Origin: Lasioglossum baleicum | Taxonomy: Eukaryota; Arthropoda; Insecta; Hymenoptera; Halictidae | Assembly: GCF_051020765.1 (NCBI RefSeq) | Contig: NC_134930.1 | Span: forward strand, 10,354,001 to 10,418,000 | Length of the DNA: 64,000 nucleotides | Reading direction: 5' to 3' | Shown: piece by piece, positions 50,574-59,913 of the stretch | How positions within the stretch are numbered: position 1 is the first letter of the stretch | How the letters are laid out: each line of letters opens with the position of its first letter | Program-made: the position numbers and the translations under genes | The notes under the pieces: generated by a model | Told to the model about the DNA's origin: nothing | The model's input: the letters and a program-made list of their open reading frames with translations, nothing else | Database searches by the model: none

Positions 50574-51591
50574 ACTGTGATGTTAAAAAGTTATGTTGTT
50601 GCAAACAGTGAATTTATATTTTACCGCGCGCGAAAAATCAATTTCGTCCTCGTCGCAACAAACGATCATAACAATTCCTCCTCTGGCGGTGTTTACTTGG
50701 CCTCGAACGAAAACGCGCGAAACAATCGTTCCTCAATTAGCCGATTGGTCTATTGGGCGACTGTAAACATTGTGGATTCCTCTCGGAGATCGGCTAAACG
50801 AATTCCAATACGCCATTACGGTACGTGCTAAGTATTAATCATCGTCGACCTTGACTCTCGGCTGGTGCTCGTCAGAGATTGCAATCTCTAACGTCATTAT
50901 CCCTCCAGAGTTTAATCGATTGGTTGAGCCACTTCTACGCGTAGACCCAGGACCGTGTACCGCGATGTTATCTGTTTAAACATCGACTTTCATAAATAAC
51001 TCCCGGGGATATTGGTGGATGAGCATGTGCACGCACTGCGTTCGCCGGTAGTGATTGCCAGAGTCGGAGGGGGGCCGCCGGCCCTAATAGATTCATTAGG
51101 GGTAGACAGCGCACCCTTCCCGGGGTGCATCACGGACCCCCCCCCCCTACTGCACACGCGTGTACACTCTATTTCTACGGTACATGTCCCTTCAATCACT
51201 CTGCCTGTGTATTCATATTCGGCTCATAGTTGCGGATGGATCCTGTTCGTCGGTTCATTCACCGGCTCCGGGCTGTTATCAGCAGTTTGACGTTCACACG
51301 GCGCCGAACGCCGACGCGCGACGGTGCACGTAAATTAGGCGTGTACACGGATAATGCCCGAGTCTGTATCCTAAATCTTTATTACTTCCTGCCCCTGCAC
51401 AGTGGGCTGTTTCCACGATCCAGCTGGACAAAATTCAATTTTGGTAATGATCCAGATGTATGAAATCATATTAAAATTCAATAGTAGAATGTCCATTTAG
51501 CCAGGAAATTTAAATTTATTGAAAAATATAATCTATAATTGATGAAATTTCAACAAAAATTGATGAAATCCCAACAAAAACATCCTGTAAA

Positions 51592-51680
51592 AATGGCCAT
51601 AAAAGGTGTTAGGTAGCGGCCAAGTTTGAATAATTTAGCCCTCCATGTAACGTTTTATTTAAATTAAATAGCGTTTAGGC
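51592..51680. repeat. Dispersed copy of the 46592-46802 repeat
   Basis: It shares CCATAAAAGGTGTTAGGTAG, AGTTTGAATAATTTAGCCCT and AAATTAAATAGCGTT with about 46616-46695, in the same orientation and about 5 kb away. Confidence 0.7.
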
Positions 51681-51767
51681 ATCACTTTTGGCTTGTCCAC
51701 ACTTAGGGCATTTCACCTTATCCACGAGTACGATATTGTTCGCATAGGGAATCCGGCAACACTCGAG

Positions 51768-51820
<53 letters not shown>
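51768..51820. repeat. (CT)n microsatellite
   Basis: An uninterrupted run of CT dinucleotides about 50 bases long. The Ser/Leu and Arg/Glu frames crossing it are artefacts of the repeat. Confidence 0.95.
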
Positions 51821-51824
<4 letters not shown>

Positions 51825-52221
51825 AGACACAATAATCTACTTGCAACGGTGGTAGCTCTGGCGTGCTTCGGCCACGTGTTTACAGGAGCAAGCTCGCGTG
51901 CGCGATACATATATCACTCGGGAAGCAGCCGCGCGACCGTTTGCCAACCGGTGTGTATCGTTATCTACAGGTTTTCGCCGGGTTGCAAAGCCGTGTGCAC
52001 AGGTTTTTCGCGCGATACATCAACTTCGATAGCTGCCCCTGGCGACCAGCTGCTCGTTTACTTCATAACTCATTCGATCATTCGACGAGTCGCCCCCGTT
52101 GCATCCCGTTCGCGAGGTCCGCCGGTGTGCAGATACCTCGGAAATCTGATTATCGATCGGTAATCAATATCGGCGCAATTTGGCGTTATGCCATGGTCAG
52201 TTGTGTGTGTGTGTGTGTGTA

Positions 52222-52341
52222 CACTCCCGGACAAAATGATAGCGTATCTGTGCTCTATCTTTAATAACTCGAAAACTTCGTAAAGTTTCGGAATTTATAT
52301 TGTCCACTTGTACAGCGAGGTGAACTTTATTTGCTGGCAGG

Positions 52342-52385
<44 letters not shown>

Positions 52386-52488
52386 GTCTGTCGTAATAAT
52401 TACGATACTGTGTGTTTCGTTCAGAATTCTATGTAGTCTTCGAGAAATTAAAGAGAGCACACACGTGCCATCATTTTGTGCAGGAGTG
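52222..52488. mobile_element. Tc1/mariner-like MITE containing a (CT)n tract
   Basis: The ends CACTCCCGGACAAAATGATA and the inverse CATCATTTTGTGCAGGAGTG are bounded by TA on both sides (52220-52221 and 52489-52490). A (CT)n run lies inside at about 52347-52382. Similar single ends near 47205-47235 (CTATCTTTTCGTCCCGGAGT) and 48412-48430 (TACACCGGACAAAAATGATA) suggest other family members in the window. Confidence 0.75.
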
Positions 52489-54140
52489 TACCTGCAGAAT
52501 GTGTGCGAACCGTGTTTCCCGTGTTCGTCCTTCGACTATCGAACGGGTGCCACGGATCTGACCGGGGGATGATTGGAAATGGTACACGTGCGACGCTGCT
52601 AATCGGCCGGTGAGCGACTTCAAACGAACCACCGGCTGCTGCTCGTGGCTTCCCAATAAATATTTGCAGAATTTAATTTCCTTTCTTTGTACAATTTTCC
52701 CGCGGGACGACGACAGCCTGCCTCGAATATGTATACACGGCCGACACATACGCCGATCGAATCAGATTAAAATTAGCACCGTCCACGATAACTTTCAAAG
52801 ACTTTATGAATGCCATTCCACTTTGCGCTGTATACTCTGTCATTATTGCACTAGGCTGTGAGCAAACTGGGGTGCACGATGTTTACTCGAATTCCTATTT
52901 TTGAAGCGACGAACTAAACGGGATTTTAATCTCTCGCGGCTCTGCTGGGGTTAAAGAGAACTCGCCAGTCCACCAAACTTTTAGTTCACTATGCATTCTT
53001 TGGGGGGTTTACCCTTATTGTGAACTGTGTAAGTATTTATTATTCTTGGCGCAGAGACCAATTTAGTCCAAACATGTCGCGTTCACACATTCGCTCTCTC
53101 TTTCTCTAACTCTCGCTCGCGCGCTCTTTGTCTCGCGCGTTCCTCGCTCACACTAAACGTGGTTTACAATAGTGTTCATAATTGTTCATTATTTCATAAA
53201 GAAATTGTTTAATTCTATTAAGAAAAATAACGTTGATATTCTCCAAACAGGAGAAATTATGTTTGAAATGTGTTTCGAATAACGTACAGCTACGAAAACA
53301 ATATACAGATTTAAATGGATAGGATGGAAAATATTTTCAGATTAAAAAATCGAAGAAATTTATTACAACGATATGTGTGATGGAATATTACACAACGTTT
53401 TTATTTCAGAACTTCACCCGTAAATTCGTATGAACCTACGCATATGCATTTGCATATCTTCCACAATTAAAAGAGCGAAAATATGTTGTGTCATCTATAA
53501 TTTTAAATGAACCGTATTCCGCAGTGATTTATCACCTTTAAAATCCACGGCACGGTGTTGTTGAAGGTAATGGCTCGAATATTTTTCGAGATACGAAGTT
53601 CCTTCGCCGCGCGGTTAAATATCGGTTCCTCGTTTGGGAACCCAGTTGTTTTTCACGGTGGGACGGTTTCCTTAATGTATTTGCTTCTCTCCGAATTTCA
53701 GCGAATATCTTTTGCAAAACGGCGGAACGGAGAACAGCTGGGGATGCATATTCATGCCCGACTGCGACGTACATTTACTCGGCATTCATTTTTGTTCCGG
53801 GTTCGTTTCGCTGTCTAACCCCTTCGCCGGGTTCTCTCATATCGCTTGAATATAATTTTTGAAGCGTACCTCGCTAACTGCGCGGCCCCTACCGTCCGAT
53901 ATTGCGATTTTTATTGATATTGCCACGGGGTCGGAGGTTACCGCCTCGTGAAACAACTCGTTTCCGATATAATCGGCTGAGTAACATCGATTTAATCTTT
54001 CCCGGGCGTCTAACCTTTCCTGGGCCACCGGCGCCTACCTATACGCTCGACTTTAATTTAATCTTGCAGCTCAATTGCTGCTTTCGTGGACGTTACAGTT
54101 TTCTCACGTGATCCGAATTAGTTTCATCATTCTTTATCAC

Positions 54141-54584
54141 TGGACCTGCGGATTTTATGCATTTATGACACAAATGGGTACATACAATTTAAAGCAGGGA
54201 CATGTAAAAAATATTTAAGGACATCAATGTGTTAGTTTCAACTTAACACTTTACCTACCGGTAGCCTATTAATAGGATTTTCAATAATTGTGCTGTTCCA
54301 AAAGAAAGCATAACAATTTTCTTTTACATAACAATCGTAAATGAAACTATTAAATGACGTTATTAAGGGTGACTTGTTAGTTCACAATAAAAATTACTGT
54401 TGCTATTGAAGGTTCCATTAAAAAGTGTTTAGCCATGTACCATAGACTTTTCAAAATTATGCAATAATAACCGGTCGGTAATGTGTCAATAGGATAACTA
54501 AAAGAAGAATACAATTTTTATTTGGCTCCTGTGTCCTGCAATCAATGCAAACATTTTTTATTTTGCATAAAGATCCGCAATCTA
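54141..54584. mobile_element. hAT-like MITE (TAGACTGCGGATC family) split by a nested element
   Basis: The left end TGGACCTGCGGATTTTATGC and the right end GCATAAAGATCCGCAATCTA are flanked by an exact TTTATCAC duplication (54133-54140, 54585-54592). Outside the insertion at 54247-54485 it aligns with the uninterrupted copy at 20372-20573, including GGACATCAATGTGTTAGTTT and TTTATTTGGCTCCTGTGTCC. Confidence 0.85.
54247..54485. mobile_element. piggyBac-like MITE nested in a hAT-like MITE
   Basis: The ends CACTTTACCTACCGG and CCGGTCGGTAATGTG are inverses with two mismatches. TTAA is on the left (54243-54246) and TCAA on the right (54486-54489). Removing it leaves sequence matching the corresponding position (CTTGATAGGAT) of the reference copy at 20372-20573. 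Confidence 0.8.
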
Positions 54585-54899
54585 TTTATCACTTTAGATT
54601 GCCCTTTTAATCCTTCCCAAGATAATGAATCTTTTAAATTAATGTTGCTTATTACTCGTCCATTCTTCCGTCATTTATTGATCTTTTTTGGGTGCACTTC
54701 ATCATGCCTGCACACTATTTTCTGAAATACTTTATATAGGCTAAATGTAAGTACCTATTACTGTAGGTGTAATAAATAAGCTCTTGCTTATCACGACACA
54801 ACCTCGGAACTTCTATACGTTCTTCCTTTAATGATTTTAATAGAGGAGAAATCATATATTGACATCTTCAATTTTAAAAATTTTTCAACAATTTTGAAT

Positions 54900-54945
54900 T
54901 TCATCTTCTCAATTTTGCTATAAATACATAAAGATCCGCAGTCTA
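54900..54945. repeat. Solo right end of the TAGACTGCGGATC MITE family
   Basis: ATACATAAAGATCCGCAGTC then TA forms a good family end. A matching left end was not found, so the copy is truncated on the left. Confidence 0.45.
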
Positions 54946-54957
54946 GTTATATTATAA

Positions 54958-55131
54958 TATAATTTCTTATTTTGTATCGGTTTTGAGGGCCACCAATCTT
55001 TTCTTGAACTCAGAACACATCATTCCTCCATATAATGCTTACGCATATTATTATTTCTCGATAAATTAGGAATAATACTCAAAGTACAGTTGAAGCATGA
55101 TTCCGCAGTAATCGGTACAGTTGCCGTACCC
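54958..55131. repeat. Dispersed repeat, inverse of 34821-35000
   Basis: Reading on the - strand, this gives ACCGATTACTGCGG near the start and TTGAGGGCCACCAA-type sequence near the end, in the same order as 34821-35000. It begins 13 bp after the solo MITE end at 54945. Confidence 0.55.
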
Positions 55132-56091
55132 TTCTTTCTCTTGTTCTAATGAGATGATCGTTGGGATGGAACATTTTGCAAACACAAAAGGACGCATCAC
55201 CGACTATCGCAGGTTAATCGATGCTTCTCCGAGTGTGTTTCCACCGATATAACGAAAAATCCCCAGAACAGTATCGCGCTTTTTGTGCGGCGCATGCGAG
55301 ACGAGCGTTAACGCCGTTGACACGGAAATATGATGGATGTTTTGGGCGTGCGCCATTTCAATAATACATCAATTCACCATTGCATATCGAACGGTCAGAA
55401 TCCGCACGGGGATTCAAACTTAGGCGACCGGCCAGCAGTTCCGAGCAAGTATTCTCGACGCTGTACATGTTTGACGTTATACTTGGTTAATTAGAGAACA
55501 TATAGAGACAATACGCCCATGTCTTTTTTCCATCCATTCATTTTCTTCATCTACATTAAATGGATGAAACAACTTATTCACCCGTTGTCCTACGAGTTTG
55601 TTCACGGCTGCAATAGTTATATTGGGTATAGGAATAATTTCCGCCCCTTTTTGTTGAAAAGAAGCGTATAAACAATTCCCATAGCGTGAAAACGTTTTCC
55701 AACAGGGAAATCTGGGAAATCTGTATCTTCGAATTTTTTGGCACATCATCGCAATCTTTGCCCTTACATCGAAATCGTGGTTTTTAAAGGAGCATCGTCC
55801 CCGTAAATATATAATAAATATAATATAGTAAATATATAACACCTTTCTTTACAACAAAATAATGCAACGGGAAGTCATTCCCGCAAATGCTGCTTACTTG
55901 GAACAAAAGTCGACATTTTTCACGCGAAAAATTGACTGCTGTTCACGCTCGAAACAATTGCCACTAACTGCGTTTTGAAGCTTAGACTTACTACGTTCCA
56001 TCAAATACGCGATCGGTACTTAAGTACAACGACATCTCCAAAAGGGCGGAAACATATTCCCATACCCAATAAAATAAAATTTTGTTCCGTC

Positions 56092-56414
56092 AAGGGGCCT
56101 ATTCACGATCAAGCTTGTTGCGCAACAATGCCGCAACATGATTGAACGTAAATGATAGTGATTGACTAATTCCGCGAACTGTTGTGTAAAATCAGAATTT
56201 CCTCATATTTTGTGCACAACAAATGGGTTGCGCAACGATGTGTACTGTGAATGGCAGTGTGGCACAAATATTGTCAGACGAGTCTCATCACTACGGAGTG
56301 GAAAACTGAACGATTGCTCAAATTATATGTCAACACGAATACAATTTGGATTTGCGCAACATCGTGCTGCATAATAATTGTTGCGCAAAATGCTTGATCG
56401 TGAATAGGCCCCTT
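56092..56414. mobile_element. Non-autonomous element with AAGGGGCCTATTCACGATC ends
   Basis: The left end AAGGGGCCTATTCACGATCA and the inverse TGATCGTGAATAGGCCCCTT are exact over 20 bases. TTGCGCAACAATG-type words recur throughout (about 56118, 56227, 56353, 56378). The flanks are consistent with a 3-bp, PIF/Harbinger-like duplication only if the terminal A/T bases are counted as target, so the superfamily is tentative. Confidence 0.65.
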
Positions 56415-58797
56415 AATCCTCATCCGTTTGAAGAGGTCATCGCCAGTCGGGGTCGCTATTATACGACAAAGGGTCAAGCATTTATTATCGGTAAAATAAA
56501 ATTCAGTGTAGCAACAAGTAATTCAGTATATAACGCTAATTTATTACAGAGTTAAAATTCCGTTGTTATTTTATTCATTAAAAGCACCACGCGATTAACA
56601 TAATCATGGCTGCGCGCGATTCATTATACATTTTATTTTGCATTATAATTTCAATGTACATTACACGCCGGCTATCAAGTCAGAATTCATCACCGCACCA
56701 GACAGAAAGCATGAAAAGGAATCGCGTGGTATGAGCTCACAATTCCGTGAAAAGGACGGCGCGTGTTATAATTTCCAGGACTCATTGTTCAGGAATTAAT
56801 TTCTCATTTTATGATTCACGATTCGCGCGCTGCCTTTTATATTCAAAGTTCGAGCAGCCCCGTAGTAATTTTAAACCCCCAGCGACCCGTAAAATTGCTT
56901 CAAAACGGATAATAAAAGCTCTAGAAACAATTATATTTTCTACAAGAACATAACAGCTTCGTCGATATCATTTTGTGCAAATTCAGTGAATTATTGAATC
57001 GCCAAATATACTTTTGACATTTTATTCAATCATAAACGAATTGCATGTGTCAAACTAAAATTAACTACGTTCCTGTTTGCAGTACATAATTAAGCGGATA
57101 TTCAGTTTCGCTTTAAATAAAATTATCTGAATGTAATTTACAGAGATTGAAATTAAATGGAATCTCTTATCCTCTGCCTCTATCAGGCATTATTGATTTC
57201 TCATCAATCCATAAAGGTGTCTCACCCATTGTGAATTCTAGCATATACTAATGACCTTGATAAGGCATATTCACCTTTTTTTAACATTTTACAAAAGGGT
57301 GCATTGCATTCAATAAAATAATGTCGCTATGGAGGCCACTGCTGGATTAAATGCCGATCACGAACGTGTTAAAAAGACTAGCTTTATCTTCGGCGTATCG
57401 CAATTTCCAGTTAATTCGACCTCTTGCGAGCGGGGGTTGCTCTTCCCCGGACTCGCCGGAAGAAGAGATCAGACAGGATTCCGATAATAATTTTTTTGCC
57501 CGGGTTCGAAAAGTTTTTCGGTATATCCGCGAAGGCGGTCCCTGTCAGAAACAGCTTCTGGTGTGGTTTATGGTGTGCCTCTTGCACTTACCGCCCCTGC
57601 AAGGAGCAGCGAGGAAGGATTTCGGCGGAGCCCTCCGGCCGAGCATAATGCTCCCATTATCTCCAGTCCGTTCGACCGTGCCGCGTGCGTACCGTTCACC
57701 TAAGGGCTAATGTACCGGGTGTCCGCGTAATTTCGCGGCTCCGGTTTCCCCGATGAAAACCCGCGTTACCTTTAACGCTCGTGACAGGACCGTAAACGAG
57801 AGGCCCGAGAGGACGACGCTAAAACGAGTCAAAGTGTGCGCAACGGATGAAAAAAGACAAGAGGACAGGGACCGAGGGTTGGGGAACGGGGGGGGGGGGA
57901 ACCGCCGGGCAAGGCAAGGCAAGCCAGGAACCATTACGGTAATATCTCGCAGACCGAGGAAGTGATTTTTAAGGAGAGGCGGCTGCCATTTCGTGGCAAT
58001 TTCGTTCTCCCCATAAGCATTTTTACTCTCCACCTTCGACGTGAGTTGCCGATATCCAGGCGCTGTTAGAACGGAACGATTATGAAAATTTCCCGGCGTT
58101 TTCATTTTCAGTGGAACCCGGTATCCGGCGAAGGGTGCTGTTTTTTGCTCTATACCTTCTTATCGCGGTCCCGTAGCTATCCCGTTTTTACATATGTACG
58201 CGACCGAGGGATACGAGGCTTGTTACTAACGCTGGAGGTTAGGTTATGTTGTTATTATTAGTAGATTACTATTAGGAAGGATGTCGTTACGCAAGATTAA
58301 CGTCCATGTGGATGCTGATATCTACATGGTGGTTCATGCCCGTGCGAGACAGGTATTCAGAGATAATGTGGTTCGCATTATGATTGTCACGTTTATGGAG
58401 CTCTCAATGCTAATAAAGAACGCTGCATACACGGGATATCTTAAACAGACAAGTAGAACAACAGTAGAATGCGGTCCTGTAAGTGGAATATAGACGTGGA
58501 ATACCTGGATAAAAGTGGAATACATTTTATAAACAAGAGAAGTGGAACGAATCGGTATATAGTCAGACAAATATGTTGGTATACAGTCAGACAGGTGAAA
58601 TAGCCACTAACCTAATCCTCACCTGCAAAAACAGAAATGCAATAAGTCGTATCTATGACTCGCCAAGTAGAATATAGATAATAAACTGGAATGTCATAGA
58701 GACAACAATGACAAAACATTTGTGATTCTTCCCCTTTTGTCAAAAGATTTAACTTCGTCGGAATATGCTAAATGATGTATGTCTCTGTTTGTTACAG

Positions 58798-59735
58798 ACC
58801 CATCAGCTTCGGGATCATCCTGCGAGGATGACGAGGAGGCTCAGAAGAGGAGCATCAGGCAGCGGAAGAACAGCTTGTACGCGTCTTCCTCGATTCGCGC
58901 TGCCTCAGTAGACAGATACAAAGAGCTGGGATCGACCGATGGCGTGGTGGTAGACTGCTTAGCTGTAGTGCACGTGACCGATCAATCGCCCACCGAGTCT
59001 AATCAACCGACGCGTCATCCCTCGCCCTATTACTACGGCGACCTATTCAAAGTACCGGAGCAGATCAGCAAATCGCAACCGAACAAGTACCGGAAGAGCG
59101 TCAGCCTCGACGTACCGGGCGAACGGTCGAGGACACCCGGTATACCGAAGAGAAATTCGGTGGCAGGTGATGGGGGTTCTTACTCTTCGCAGCAGCTACA
59201 CCCACCGCAACAGCAACAGCAGCAACAACAATCACAGCAGCCAGCGCAGCTGCAACAATATCAGAGTCAAGATCTAGTGAGCCCCACGTCGGGGAGCGAG
59301 CATGCTGTCCCAGCCAGGAACGAGATCCTCTCGTCGTGCATCATCACCGAGTGGGATCACACCCTCATGCCTCCACATAGACTGTTGAGCCATGACCTGC
59401 CAACCACCGTTTGTACTTGCGTCGCATCGGCAGAGGAGGAGGAGGATGAGCTAGATCAACGACAGCCGCAACTAACGCGGCACCAAGTGCGCAAGCTACG
59501 ACGTACACGGAGGATAGATCCGCAGCCGATACTCGTCGAGGACGAGGACGACGTGGAGGGAGAGGACGAAGGGGACGAAGAGGAGGAGGAGGACGAGGAC
59601 CTGGAGGAAGACGAGGAAGAGATGGCTAGGCAACGTCACCTGTACGAGACGGCCTTCGACTGCAAGGTCAATCGTTCCGACGATGACCTCGATGACCTCG
59701 ATCGGGTCACCAATCATCCCGTGCTGCACTGCCAG
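58798..59735 (+). CDS. Large coding exon of the long + strand gene (about 313 codons, phase 1 to 0)
   Basis: The exon lies between acceptor TTTGTTACAG and donor GTAATC. With the last base of the 28121-28256 exon it reads DPSASGSSCEDDEEAQKR and onward. Segments in order: a basic Ser-rich start (RQRKNSLYASSSIRAASVD), a Tyr-rich patch (SPYYYGDLFK), YRKSVSLDVPG and IPKRNSVAG, which look like basophilic kinase or 14-3-3 type sites, polyglutamine (about 59197-59265), a possibly ordered stretch (SSCIITEWDHTLMPPHRLL), then a long acidic tract (about 59536-59625). It ends with TNHPVLHCQ. No known domain is seen. The frame stays open past the donor with intron-like residues until 60263, but the next exon overlaps that region in another frame, so splicing is the better model. 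Confidence 0.9.
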
Positions 59736-59913
59736 GTAATCTATTCTAGGCTGCCACTATTCCGCCGATTTTTAAATTCATACAATTCATATACGAGCTG
59801 TTCAGAGGCTAAATCGATTAACCATCTTTTCACTTCTTCTCCGGTTTATTGCCAAGATACTCGATTGATACTTGACTTTCTACATATTTCAATAATCTTC
59901 ATTCATGCTTCAG
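59736..59913 (+). other. Short intron (178 bp) between the two large exons
   Basis: It starts GTAATC and ends CATGCTTCAG. Composition turns AT-rich inside. Phase 0 on both sides. It has no in-frame stop relative to the upstream exon, so retention would shift the protein into the other frame downstream, ending at 60263. Confidence 0.8.

Larger units (their letters stand above)
28257..58797 (+). other. Intron of about 30.5 kb between the exons at 28121 and 58798
   Basis: The donor GTAAGT and acceptor TTTGTTACAG fit consensus and the phases agree (1/1). I found no additional convincing exon; alternative exons or a gene nested inside cannot be ruled out by eye. It holds most of the mobile elements in the window, listed separately. 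GC-rich blocks without recognisable coding occur near 31000-33470, 36430-37020, 38670-39660, 40130-40660, 45420-46080, 50990-52170 and 57340-58110. Long introns of regulatory genes often hold enhancers in such blocks, but I see no specific sites to cite. Confidence 0.6.

Noticed and set aside
51693..52163. 156-codon frame containing a Leu/Ser run
   Set aside because: The run is the translation of a (CT)n microsatellite. The flanking residues show no protein character.
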